Source: an uncultured Eubacterium sp. (GTDB lineage: Bacteria; Bacillota; Clostridia; Peptostreptococcales; Anaerovoracaceae). From it: DNA of 64,000 nt. A model generated the notes under the pieces. That model was not told the DNA's origin. It did no database searches and saw only the letters and a list, made by a program, of their open reading frames with translations. Of the stretch, positions 38,679 to 52,100 are shown piece by piece. The translations under genes were made by a program, and so were the position numbers. The stretch is from assembly GCA_937900695.1 (NCBI GenBank), contig CALCFD010000051.1, forward strand, positions 62,001-126,000. Direction: 5' to 3'. How positions within the stretch are numbered: position 1 is the stretch's first letter; each line of letters starts with the position of its first letter.

Positions 38679-41442
38679 AAGTCTATCCCACCTTCAGTCG
38701 CATTTGATTAGTCAAGCATTTATAATTAATTACACAGAATTGTGCATCTTTTAAAGCGATATATTTTATCATATTATCCATAGGATTAAGAGTATATCTA
38801 CAAGTTGGACCAATTTTTATTGTAGTAGGATCAGAACCATCTACACTAGAGCTAATATATAAAGTAGTGCCCTCATCCGCTTCTATGTCAAAAAGAATTA
38901 TATCACTAAAATTATAATAAATTTCTCCATCTGTAAGCTTTCCTTCACTATTTGGCTTAAAATGAGTGTTATAGATTAATTCCACCTATTTCTAAGTTTC
39001 TTCTTTTATTATCTCGTAGATATTAATAGTTTTATAAAGATTAAATGTAGTATTATCTATTACTATATCATTCTAAATATCTCGCACAAGTAACTCTTCT
39101 GGCCCATTGTTACTAAATATACGGAATGTTTCACTATTCTTATAATCATAATTATAGTATTTTAAAACTTTGTCAGTTCCAGTAAATATTCCAGAAATCT
39201 ATCCCCAAATTCGTGAAGCATCAATCGCAGAAACTACTCCAGCAGATAAATCTTCTATTTGATTCAACTGACATATATAATTGATTACGATAGGAACATT
39301 AGAAGTAACAAGAGCAATAGAATTTATACTTTCATTTAAATGATACGCTCTTCCTGGCGCGACTAAAATTGAAGATCCATTAACTGATAATTTAATAGTC
39401 GCCGTTTCTGGCCCCTCAAGCGCAGAAATTAATTTTTTAAGCTCACTAATTTTATTATCATATTCGCTAATGTCCTCTCCCGCTGTCAAGGCTTCAGCTT
39501 TAAGAGCTTCCATCTCTAATAGCTATGCAGTTAAATCTATTTTGGGATACTGCTCTACTAAAATATCAGTAACTTGAACAAGATTCATTTTATATCCTCC
39601 GCCAATACTAACTTCCTCTTGCTCTCTTATCATAGCATAAAGATCAATATTCTTTCCGTAAATGCCACTAATCTAACCAAAAGAATAATTGATATTTTCA
39701 TTAACTAGAGTTTCAAATGACCCAACATCAATTATATTAACTTCATTCAAATTAGCAATCGTATTCTCTAATACTTCATAAGCGGTAGCAGAAAAAGAAT
39801 AAAGCATGCGGCCGACCGTATTATTCGGGGTTAAAGAAACATTAAGTAAACCGACAATAATATTGCCCTCAGTTGGAGATTTAAACAGTTTATAATTAAA
39901 ATCATTTAAAAACTCCTCTGCTTTTTCTCTAAAAATTCGCTCAACAAAAATATTATCATCAAGTAAACTTGTAGATATGGACGGAACATTCTAATTAGAT
40001 AAAACTTTTATATCACTTCCATTATCACATGGTTCCCTGATTGTCCCATCTTCAGCAAATTTATCTTTAGGAATAACTAACTAATCTTTATAATAAAGAC
40101 CATTTGCCCCAATGGTAAAAAATGTCTAGTCGCTATCCATCTAAAAACTAATTAACCCAGATATTGGGAATTCTGCATAATAAGCATTTCCATTCTAGAC
40201 TAAATGAGGATATCTATCTCCTAAAGTATCCTATTTACTTCTAAGAGTTGTATGCTTAAAACTAGATAAAGTCTAATTAAATTGTAGTCGTAACTATATG
40301 CCATCTCTATAAAAATAACTATACTCAAAATTAACACTATGAGGTGCTTTTGTAGCATCGTAGACTGGAGATGTCCGCAGACCTGCAGATTTTTCTTGTT
40401 GAATAGCATATTTATATTTGACTCCACTCTAAATAGTAAAATCGGTATAAATTAAAGTATTATTAAAAATTTGATTTTCAAACCATAAATATTTTATATC
40501 TTCCCATACCTAGTAATTACTATCTTCACAACTCCTAGTTATTACATAGCTTCCGCCTAAATTAGAAGATGTAGTACAGTATAATCTAATGCATCCATTT
40601 TCTTTACAATATATACTATTATCTTCTATATTAAAAGAAGATATTCCTTCTAATTCTCCTAAATAAGTTCTACTAGCTAAAAAAGTATATGGCTCAGACT
40701 GGGTCGCATATCCGTTCTCAGTGATAATAGAATATATAACAGTATATTTTTCATTGTTTGTTAAAACAGTTTTAAATCTAAAAGTATCAATATCATTAAT
40801 TGTACCATTATGCTATAGCCATCCAGAAGTTTCTAATAACTATTCTTGTTCAACTTCATATAAATCAAATTTATACTTATTAAGCAATTCATTATTATTA
40901 GCACCTATGCTATAAGACCCAATAAATAAAGGAGTAAGAGTAGCTTCTGTTCGCTCTGTAGAAATTACATCTTCTCTTTTAATTTCGTCATTTTCTATTA
41001 AAACTTCTGGCGTATCTATAGCTTTAATAACCATTACAGTAGACCATTCAGAAAAAGCTCCTTGATCAATTTGCTATTGCTTCCAAGTGGCAAATTCTGA
41101 AAGTGAATTATACATTGCATTAACGCCAAATCTCATCTATACCTTATATAGATATCCAGCTGTCCAAGGTTCAATTAATTCTGTTCTATTAATAGAAATA
41201 AAATACTAAGAGCCTAAAGAACCAATAGCAGAAGGTGCTTTATAAATAGTTCCATCTGGATACTAGCTAGTATTTACTATACTTCTGTTATTAGACTAAC
41301 GAACTATTCTCATCTATATATGTCCAATATCACTAAGTGAAGTTATGGACTATAATGTAAAATATATCTAATAAACATTTGTACTAGCTAGAAATGCTGG
41401 CTGGGTACTCTATAAAGTAGGCGGATAAATACTAATTGGCAT
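38659..41442 (-). CDS. Large virion protein, probable baseplate or fibre component
   Basis: 927 residues with dozens of TAG codons; the longest TAG-free stretch is about 100 codons. N-terminal part resembles fibronectin-like repeats (MPISIYPPTLQSTQPAFLAS, SEWSTVMVIKAIDTPEVL). A central helical section is rich in Leu/Glu (MEALKAEALTAGEDISEYDNK, about 640-670), flanked by strand-rich pairs (IKLSVNGSSILVAPG and EADEGTTLYISSS). The last domain ends in MRLKVG-Gln-TYVRVSK. No enzyme motif seen. GGAGG precedes the ATG. Confidence 0.65.
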
Positions 41443-41522
41443 AAATAACGCCTCCTTTTTCTCATCTAAGATATTTGAAAAATCTTATATTTTTAATAAA
41501 GATAATTGGCCAAAATAAGATA

Positions 41523-41557
41523 GAGGAAAAGGCAATTAAGCCTCTTCCTCTATCATT
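41523..41557 (-). terminator. Terminator-like hairpin
   Basis: A 15-bp arm gatagaggaaaaggc (41519-41533) pairs with gcctcttcctctatc (41540-41554) with one mismatch; on the - strand it is followed by ttattttgg. It overlaps the end of the short gene to its right. Confidence 0.6.
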
Positions 41558-41907
41558 GGATATAATGCTTCCATAGCTTGAATAGAAAGATTAAGAGGCT
41601 CTATATCCTCCCATTTTATCTTTTTAAACTCGATATCATTGTCAATATTATCAAGTTCTTCAATCTATTGAGTAAATTTTTTTCTATTATTTTCAGGAAT
41701 AAAAAATGAATTAGGATCTTTTTCGTCTGGAATACCTAGCTCTTTCAATAACTAATTTTTAGTCTCAATGAGAGACTCAACAATAGGTTCTAAAGTTTTC
41801 ATATTGCGAACAACTATAAAAGTAGTTCTTGCTGGAAATTTTATATCTCCAGAATTTTTTATAGTCTAAAGTCCTTTATAAAGGTTTAAAATCTCACTAT
41901 TTATCAT
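41536..41907 (-). CDS. Small helical hypothetical protein
   Basis: 123 residues with three TAG codons. Helical throughout (MINSEILNLYKGL, FTQQIEELDNIDNDIEF), acidic C-terminus ending MIEEEA. It stands between two large tail genes and is similar in character to small tail assembly or chaperone proteins. No family recognised. The stop is inside a terminator-like hairpin. Confidence 0.6.
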
Positions 41908-41928
41908 TTATAAAACCCCTTTTTCTCT

Positions 41929-44900
41929 TTATGCTTTTCCACCACCGGACGGAATCATTGGTTCAACAACATCTTGAATATAGGATCTTAATCCACTTAT
42001 ATCATCCGCTGAAATTCCTTCTACTGTTCCATTTAAATAAATTGTATCTCCAGTAATCCATACGCCTGCACCATCTGCTCTTAAAGCGATATTTCTAGCT
42101 GACTAAAGAATAATACTTCTTGATCCACTTGTTGTTTCAATACCTATATTATGAGTTACTCCATTATCATCTTCTCCTGCTACATACCCTAATGTACCTA
42201 AATATGTTCTTTTACCTTGATATATATCTAAATATTCTGTCTATATTACTCCAGTATCATATAAATAAGTACTGCCTGCCGATAAAGTTCCATCGTCAAT
42301 TGTCCATCCACCAATTTTACCTCTATTAGCAGTAATTCTACCAGTAATAGTTGCATTATTAGCTGTTAATTTACCTGTACTAGAAACACTAAAATTGTCG
42401 CCTACTTTTAAGCTACTTGTACTTAAACGAATTGTGCCACTAGAGTTTTGCAAACCAGAACTAGTAATAGTCCATCCACCAATTTTACCTCTATTAGCAG
42501 TAATTCTACCAGTAATAGTTGCATTATTAGCTGTTAATTTACCTGTACTAGAAACACTAAAATTGTCGCCTACTTTTAAGCTACTTGTACTTAAACGAAT
42601 TGTGCCACTAGAGTTTTGCAAACCAGAACTAGTAATAGTCCATCCGCCAATAGTACCTTTATCCGCGGTTATCTCGCCATTAATAGCCGCATTTTTGCAT
42701 TTCATTTCTCCTGTACTTGTTACATAGAAAAAGGAAGAACCAGTAAAAATTGGATTGCTTGCTGTACTTCCAGAACTCGCACCAGCCCAAAAACGATATG
42801 TACCAGAACTTGCCATACCAGTTCTATAATTGTCGCTTGTAAGTTTATTAGAAGAAAGAATCCATCCTCCAATATTTCCTTCTTTGGCAGTAATTAAACC
42901 GCCTTTAGATACTGAAAATTTTGCACTTGAAGCAGTATTACTTCCTGCCCACATAGCAAAATCATTATTATTGGTAGGAACAGCTGTATTAGTAGCAGCA
43001 GCGCTATTTAATTCAACTCTTGTTCCACCGCTACCGCTATAAATCCTATTAGTTTCAATAGTCCAACCATCTGAACTATTTCTACTGGTACAACCAATTT
43101 TACCAGAACGAGCGTAAACTACTCCATCAATAGTGGCGCTAGTAGCAGTCAGAGAACCGTCATATTTAACAGTAAATACTCCTCCACCTATTTTAATAGC
43201 TTCAGTAGTACCTGCTTCCTATAAATCAGCAAGAGTAATGGTCATTCCATTAGATGCATTTCCACCCTATTGAGCCTAATTTCCACCACCATAAATCTTT
43301 GCAGTTCTACCGTCTATTACAATTTGACCGCCACTGGTTTTAGCTCCAAAATAAGCGATTCCGTTTTCCATTAAGCCAAAAGTATTAACTCCTGACTAAT
43401 AACCATATAAACCAATCTTATCTTGAACGCTGTCTTTACCCATTATAACACCGGTAAAACGATTAAAGCTGTCTTTTTCACCGGCACCAATTTGTGGAGC
43501 ATATACATACTAATCTTCTTCATTAATCTCTAATGAAGTACCATCCCAACCATTGATAGCCTCATTACCATAAGTATCAAGATATAAAATAACCGGATGA
43601 TAGATATATTTATTGCCATCAGCACATCTTAATAATGCAATACTATTATCTTCAAAGATAAAACTCGCGGCCGGCTCTAGGTAGTAAAGTCCATCATCTT
43701 GTTCTATAGTTAATATATTCTAAGTTAAAGAAGTAATATTATTACTTCTATCAATTTCATTAACTAAGAACTAGATATTATTGCTATAAAATTGGGGATT
43801 TACACCAGAGGCGGTATATTTGATATATGATGGAATAGAACTTATATCTATATTTCTAACTTCATCATCTGCAAAATCAAGAGCAACATCAATGGGATAA
43901 TTACAATAAATATCATAAGTTCTACCATTCTTATTATCATTAATTGTTACCTAAACTTTTACATAACCACCCGCGGGAGTGGAGATAAGTGGCGACATAC
44001 CGCTTGCTACTTTGCGGTCATCAGCCGTACCGTCCGCAAGATTTATATTAATTCCAGTCCACTAATAAGATAAAGTATAACTCCCATTATCATTAATTAA
44101 TTCTCCATCTTTATATACATAACATCTAAGCGGTAGAGTATTCTACCATGTATTATTTCTATAAATAAGAGGATTTAATCCGGATAATTTCAAGCCCGTA
44201 GTGGTATCGAACGGCCGCACCGCTGTTACATAAGTAGTACCATTAGTTCCCTAATCGCCATCTTTTAAGAATAATATTTCCTTCTAAAAAGAATACTTCT
44301 ACTCATCCATCGTAATTATACGGACTAATATAGTATTATTGTTAAAATTAACTTTATACTTCTACTTAATAGTATAATGCAAAATATTGTTATTGTCAAC
44401 CCAGAGATTTTCTATCATAGACTAACTGGGATTATATCTTGTACTAGTGATATTATTACCGTCTGGACCAATCCATTCTATTTTATAAGAGGTGCCAACT
44501 CCATCTTTCCAAGTTAAAACAACCTATAAAGCTCTCTCTTTCTCTGCATCTTCTACTGCTATATCACCATTTGCATCATATCTAAAAGTATCTTCACCAC
44601 TATAGCTAATAGTTACATCATCTTCAGAAGAGCTATTTGTAATAGTATGTTCTAATACTCCAATAATCTCGGTATGTTGCGTATTATAGACTCCGCAAAT
44701 AAAAGTAACAGAAGAATAAAGCAATAAGTTAGTTACTACAATTTCATTCTGCTAAAACTCTACCGCAGTATAACTACCATCAGGATATAGCATATACCAG
44801 TCTCCAATGAGAACGGTATCATCTGTATTATTCTATATCTCAACAATAATATCTTCTCCTACTGTTGTTTGACGTAGAGAGAATAAATAATCGCTATTGA

Positions 44901-46080
44901 GATTATAAATCGTAGTTTGTGCAGTCATTACAACATTCTCATTGTAGATAACAACCAATTTATACTACTTTTGATGAACGACTTGGTCAGCAGTAAGTAT
45001 CATCGTGTTGCTCTCGGACGCTGCAACGGGAGCCCAACCAACCCCAGCATTTTTATCGTACAATTCGCTTCCTAGCATGACGCTTATATCTCTCTCAAAC
45101 CACTTGCACTCACAAGTAGAATCACTCATAATATTATCGCCTTGATATATCAATCTACCTACTAAATCAAGAGTAGTAATCTCGTCAGTAAACGCATTAC
45201 CTTGTGGAGTAGAAATATCAAGATAGTATAAATTGTCTGTAAGATCCCGTTGTTCAACAAATTGAATTTCTATATCCTTTACAAAAATATTAGCTACAGT
45301 TCTGTTCTCTTTATCTGTAATTAAACCAGACTCAACATAACGATCATAGACAAAATTTTCTTCAAATAATTTAATCTATTTAAGTCCAGTTAAATAATTT
45401 TTCTAAGCCTTTATTATTATTGATTGCGGGCTGTAGACCGTGAAGCGATATGGATCTCCATTAAAGGCACTTAAATCAAGTTTATAAGAAACTATATCTC
45501 CGCTCTATGTAAAAAACTATATCTCTAGCCCGTAATTTCCCTAAGTATGTTCACAATGAAAAGTGGTTAAAAAAGAAGCCTTAATTCTTATAAGATCATT
45601 AGTACTAGCATACTGCCTAAACAAATCATGATAACCATCTTCTTTGTCTTCATAAATAATCTAGTAACTAAGATTACTATCTGATGGTGCGCCTGCTACT
45701 ACGCCTCTTTCCGCAAATCTATCATAATTATACATAGTGTCAAACGTTGGACTTTTTTCAACAATAGAGTTAGATAAAGACATCATTTCTCCATAGGATA
45801 GAGACTATTCACTTGTTCTACAAACAATTCTTTTTCTTGCTGATAGATCATCCTGAGGAATAGTAACATAAACAGTATCGCCAATTTTATACTATTTTTT
45901 TACATCATCAGAAAATGCAGATACAATATTACCAGAATATTTAACTTTGTATTCTCCAGTATCTAAATTAACAATACTATCAATATCAGCTGTAATAGTT
46001 CTATCATATTGTAGAGCTGATAACTTCTTATCAACAAGAATATCCACTGTCTAAAAGATAGATTCAGAAGTAGTATTCAT
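41929..46080 (-). CDS. Large tail spike/fibre protein with tandem repeats
   Basis: 1,383 residues with roughly forty TAG codons. The first 500 residues are mixed beta domains; about 590-700 includes a GDQGTNGTTYVT collagen-like hinge; residues about 890-1,260 are a series of repeats with GKIGGWTI and NSSGTIRLS motifs (a right-handed beta-helix-like shaft also seen in the distal tail fibres of Firmicutes phages, where GGW..... units repeat); the end is a Gly-rich SGGGKA. Two of the repeats are identical at the DNA level. It probably forms a trimeric spike for host recognition. GGAGG precedes the ATG. Confidence 0.75.
42303..42638 (-). repeat. Perfect tandem duplication, 2 x 168 bp
   Basis: Copies at 42303-42470 and 42471-42638 are identical base for base by eye; a third, diverged unit starts at 42639. 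Each copy encodes 56 residues of the spike shaft (GKIGGWTI ... TITGRITANR). Confidence 0.9.
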
Positions 46081-46134
46081 ATTTATCCTCCTTTTACTCT
46101 TAATTAAGAGAGGGAATTATCCCTCTCTTAATTC

Positions 46135-49100
46135 TTAACTCTTTCTCCTGTTAGCCCACTGAGCAGCATCATCAACAAGACTATGAAATGCTTCTTGAAT
46201 TTCATCAGAAGAGGTAACATTAGGAAATTCAACGTGCTCAATAATTACTCTTTGTTCTATGGTATCATTAGCAGGAGTAACCTAAGTATTGCCTCCTAAC
46301 CTAGATGCCATAAGCCCTACCGCGCTTAAAGCATTATTATCAAGAGCACTTTCAATGGACGCTATAAAATCAGGCCCTAAAGCTCTCATAGCAGAAACCG
46401 CGGAGAGAATATTTTTTGTATCCTCTTGATTTAATACTAACTCTTTTTCATGTAAGAAAGCAAGTTTGGCATTATTAAAATCTCCAGTATAGCCGCCTGT
46501 GTCAAATCCACTAATTTGGCTTTCTTTTAGCCATCCATAAGCCGAACTGTTAGATTGAACATGGATTGGATATGGATTGCCTTTGATAATACGAGTTATT
46601 TTAACTTTCTTACCCGCTCCACGTTTACCAGCTGGATCAGTTCCATAAGAATCATGATAATACCATCCGCCTAAATAAGTAACCTCGTCTCCTACCTCTG
46701 GAATGTTATTTCCTCCACCTGTCTATTCTGTTCCAGAACTAGATGGTTTGTTAGTAGAACTACTACTGTTATCAGGTGCGGTTGCAGATGGAAGATCATC
46801 CTTTCTATTAGCCTCATCCTCCATCGTTTGCGCTGTTTCTCTTGCTAAATCACGCAATGCTTCAATATATTCATACACAGAATCGGCAAGATCAAGATAC
46901 TGTTGACTTAAATCATGAATAACATCAATCTAATCCCACATTTCCTCTACTGCTTCAAGCCCCTATTCTCTGCAGTCATCGGTTGACTAAGAAACATTAT
47001 CAATATAATCTTTTAAATTATCAAGGTTTGTTCCTGTTTCATTTGCTACATTAGATACAGTATCTTGATATTGAGTCATAGCATTCTCTGCTTCATTCAT
47101 AGCCTAAGAAAAATAATCTTCAAACTTTCCTGCATTAGCAGTCATATTGGCTAAATCTTTAGCAAAGGTATTATCAAACAAATCAATCAATTTAGTATTA
47201 CTACCAATTATATCTTGGATCTATTTATTATCTGCGGTCAGCAATTCAATAATACTCATTCCAGAATTAGCAATAATATCTTGAATTTCTTGACTTGTTA
47301 TTCCAGTAAGATCACTCACTTCATCTCCAGCAATTACAGCCATATCAAATAATGATTTATTGCCGGCTTCAGTCATGTCCTCTATGGCAATCTATTTCTC
47401 ATTCTCTAAGTCTTTAATCTTCTAAGTATAATATCCATAAATCTCTTCTGCTCGAGCCGCTCGCTCTTCATCAGTCAAGGTCATATCTGAATAGATTTCT
47501 TTTATTTTATCCTGACATTCTTTCCAAGTAGAGATGATTTCTCCGGTGACATCCTCAACTTGCTATTTTGCAGTATTATACCACTCATTCTCAGCATCTA
47601 ACAAATTCTATTCCGCATTAGCAATTTGGTTTGGATCTGCTGTATACTAATAATTCCAGTTACCCTATTGGTCACGCACTAAACGCAATTCATTTTTTGC
47701 ATTTTGAGCATCTTCAAGAGCAATCTGAGCCTATAGTACATTGTATTTTGCTTCAAGGATTTTTAAATCATACTCAGATAGAGTATTATTTTCTCTGCGT
47801 ATATCAATTTCTTCCTGGAGCTATTTTAACTAATCTTTCATTTTAGAATTTGTTGTTTTATCAATATCTTGCTATAGTTTATTATACCAAGAAGATACTT
47901 CATATGCTTCATTTACTTTATCTAAATATCTGCCTTCTGTATCTATATAATGATCAAATTTATCTTGTAATAAATCTAATCCAACTCCACCAGAAATCGT
48001 TTGACCAAACTCGTATACAGCTTTTTCAATAGCCTAAGTATACATCTTCTATGCAGTTTCCATGGCTGATTGTGCAGAACTTAACATAGCTTCCTAAGCT
48101 TTATTAAACTCTTCTAGATATGCGTCTCTTGCTTTCTTATAAGCATCGTAGCGCAAATCGGTCTCATCTCCACCAAGAGAATCGAGTTTTGCTTGTGCTT
48201 CCTCTAATCTCTGAGCAGCCTATTCGTACCAACCTCTTTGCAGTTTAGCGGATGCTAACTAAGCGTTTAGTTTTTCTTGGCTATTCTTTTGGAGACGATT
48301 AAATCCTTCCGCGGTCTTATAAGTTACACCTTGTAAAGTATAAAGTTCTTTAATAGTATCTAATACAGAAGTATTATGCTCTAACTGATCAGTAAATGCT
48401 GCAAATCTCTCAGAAGCGGCATCAACAGCATCTGGGACAATATCCTCAATAGAGTTTGCCCATTCTGCAATAGCTTTCGCGGAATCCACAATATTACCTT
48501 GCAGGCTCTGGATTTCATCCATGATAGCTTGTCTATCCGCATCATCTGTAGTGCTTTCATAAAGCTTTTTAAGAGAGTCCCATTTCTCTTGGTAGCTAGG
48601 CAGTAATGCCGCCTCAGCTTGCGCGCCTCCCGCAGATAATTTAGCACTTTCAAGACCATGGGTTAATGCATCACCAAACATTTCGGAAATTTCTTTAGAT
48701 AAGTCTCTGACGGCATCTTTCATAGATTTCACATCTAGAACAATCTCCATCTTGAACTTGATTTCCTCAAGCTTCTTGTCAGCAATAGAACGAGCATTTT
48801 CTTGAATATTATCTGTGGTATCACGAACTACATCTAGAGTACTTTCATATTGCTCAAGTGCTTTCTGGCGCTGCTCAAAGAATTTCTTCTCTGCATCAAG
48901 CTGATTCTTAAGAGCGGTATGCTCTTCTTCGCTTAAAGTTTTACCAGCAACAGCAAGATTATAGCGTTTAACGGCTGCATTATAAAGATTAAGATTCTCT
49001 CGTAGTAGATCCTCGTAGTTAGTGATTTCACCATCTGCGCCGATTTGCGCATCTGCGAAATACTTCTTAACTAGAGCAGAGTCTTGAACAAGATAACCTT

Positions 49101-52100
49101 GTGCTTCTTTCAGCTTTTGATTATAGAGTTCTTGTTGCTTCTCAAGAGCCTTGATTTCATTCTCGTAACCATCAAGAGCCTCAGTTCCCCAAGCTCTATC
49201 CGTAGTCTTACTTAAATCATCAAGCAAGTCATCCTGTCTCTAGATTTCTCGGTTAATCTCATGGTAACGGTCTTCAACTTCTTGAAGAGTCTTTAAATCC
49301 TCTTTGTCATAAGTCTTACCTTTACTGCCGCTTCCACCTTTTGATCCCTTTCCGCTAAAAACATTGCCAAATAAATTATCCAAATTAGTGGTAGAAGCAC
49401 CAATTTGAGCAATCATGCCCTCAATATCATTAGCAGATGCACCTGCGGAATCGGCAAGATTTTGATACTTCGCTGCAAGATCTGCCCAAGCTTGTTCACT
49501 TACGGTATCGGCTTCGTCAAGCATTTTCTAGGTATCTTGCAGAACAGCTGCTTCTTGACTTACACCAGAAGAGCCAGTATATTTAACACCAAAATTATTG
49601 CCACCAGTAACAGCTCCAGCATCGTTATTAGCAACGGCTTGCATATTTGCAATAGCGGTGCGAGCAAACTCAGCAGAAGACTGTGCTGCAGAGCTAAAAG
49701 CAGAATCCCAGTTTTGAGCAGTAACTAAACCATTGTCATATGCAGAATCCGCAGTTTTTTCTTGGTTATCCAATTTAACAGTAGTAGATGCTTTACTATT
49801 TAGTTGCTCCAAATCTGATAGACCGCCAGATAGCGTAGCCTATGCTTCAGAAGAAGTCATTGCAGAATCTGTTTCTGCTCCTGCTAAAACCGCCGCAGCA
49901 GTTGCCATCTACTGATATACTTGCTGTTTAGCACGTAATAAAGTTGCTTGATTTTCAAGACGAGAAACAGTTGCCTCTCCATCAGCAGCAACCTCTCCAC
50001 GCGCTGCGGCAATAGCACTTTCAACCATAGTCTGGTTCAAACGAACTGAACCATCACCTATATCTTCCATACCCTGGATAATACCGGGGAATGTGTTATT
50101 TAGCTCTCGTATATCGGTTGCGGCAATTACAAAGTTTTCTCCAATTTTAGAAGCTTCATCTTGGATATTTTGCATAGCACTTTTAATGCTATCAAATTCC
50201 TGTTCAGCTTGTGTATGGATTTCTACATCGACTGCATAGTTAGCATCTAATAGTTCATCCATTGTATTAGTAAACTCTTCTGGATTGGCTTCAATATTTA
50301 CTTCCCAATCACTCTCTTGCTCGCCTAAGAAATCTTTAAGTTTATCGCTAGCTTCTTTTGCATTATTAGTTAAATCGTCAAGTTTAATTTGCGCTAATCG
50401 ATCCTACACATCTTCAAGTGCTTCTGCGAATTTCTATGTTCCCACTTCCCATGTATTAGAAAGCTCGATTGCATCAGCTTGAAGTTCCGGGTATTGACTC
50501 TTAAGGATATCTAGCTAATCAATTAGATTTTGATATTCTTCATTATCGCTAATATTTTCATAAGTAGTATCACCAGACTGAATACTATCAATTAACGATC
50601 TAGCACTCTTTTCACCAGAAGTCGCAACTTGACTTAAACGCTCATAAAAGCTAGATGGGTCGTAAGAATTTAAACTAGCAATAAAACTATTATACCATGC
50701 TTCTGCATCTGTGATACCAAGAGTAGCCAAGTCCTCTTCATTAAGACCAAGAGCGGCATATAGTTCTTCTTGTGACATTCCGGTAAGTTGAGCAATATCG
50801 TCAGGAGATAATTGAGCAAATAAAGAACTTAAATCAATAGACTCGGTACCTTGTGCCAGTTGATTAAGAATTGTTGTAGCAAAATCAGCTTCACCAAATG
50901 CATCGCTAAGAGAGTTTGCTCCATCCACTAACTTTTGTAGACTTGCTTCATAAGCATCTTGATCAAAATTATCTAAACCTTCTCCTAGTGAGTCAATTAG
51001 CTCCTATTGAGCATAGGTTTGCGCAATCATCTTGCGCATATAATCATCACTTAATGCTTCATCGAAAAGATTTTCGCCACTAGAGGTTTGAAGTTGGCCC
51101 TTATTCCATCCGCCTTTATAATTTAACTGGTCAACATCAGTGCGGCCTAAAACCATACTAGCATATAATCGAGCTAGTTCTTCGTCTCCATTAATAGACT
51201 GACCGATATAACTACCTAATGCGCTATTGGAAGAATATTTATTTTTTGCAACCGTTACATTAGAAAGCGCCTAATCTCTTTCTTCTAGTGCCTATGCTTC
51301 TCGCGCTGCGTAGACATCAAGTAAACCATTATAGATACCTTCACTATCTCCTGCGATACCCTTCAATGCATCACTACGATTTTCTTCAATATTATTCTTG
51401 AGAATTTCTTTTGCATAGTAGTCATTCGCATCACTAACATCTTTAGTAGAGGTAATAAGAGTTTCTAACTCTGTTCTAAAATCTTCAAGCTTTGTTGTGC
51501 TTAATTCTAATCCAGGTAAAACTCGCTTAAGTTCAGTCTCAAATTCATCTAGAGAAAGAGGTTCTTGAGTATCAAGGATACTCATTGCAGCGTCTAGTTC
51601 ATTATCACTTAGCGCTCTAAAGTCTCCAATTAAACTTCGCTTAGCATTTGTGCGTTCGCTCTCAATATTCGCATTACCAGCATAAATCTGACCAGCATAA
51701 AGGGAGCTTTCAGCCTATCTTTCGCGTGCGTCGGCTTGTGACTGTAATTCTTCGAGTACGCCATCTGCGAATTGAATAATACCCTTATCATCATAATACC
51801 ACTTAGAACGATCAAATAAATCCTGAGATTCGATTAACTCTTTAGCTTTATCATTTGCGGTTTTAATAGCATCTGCATACTCTTTAGTACCTTCAGTTAA
51901 ATCATCAATGCTCTGTACCGCAGAATCCCAATCATTGATGGTATTTTTAAGTTCTGTAGCAGCATTTTTTGCATCATCATATGCTTTGCTTAATACTTCG
52001 ACTCCCGCGGCTGCTTCTTTTGCTGCATCCGCATCAGCGTTATAAGCTTTTACAGTTGCGTAAATAGCAACACCAAGAGCTGCAACAAGAGCAATATATG

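Noticed and set aside
28161..49812. Many open frames of 60-180 codons on the strand opposite to long genes (for example at 28161-28547 and 63463-63984)
   Set aside because: They lie antisense to recognisable recoded genes, lack ribosome binding sites and have composition expected of antisense shadow frames.
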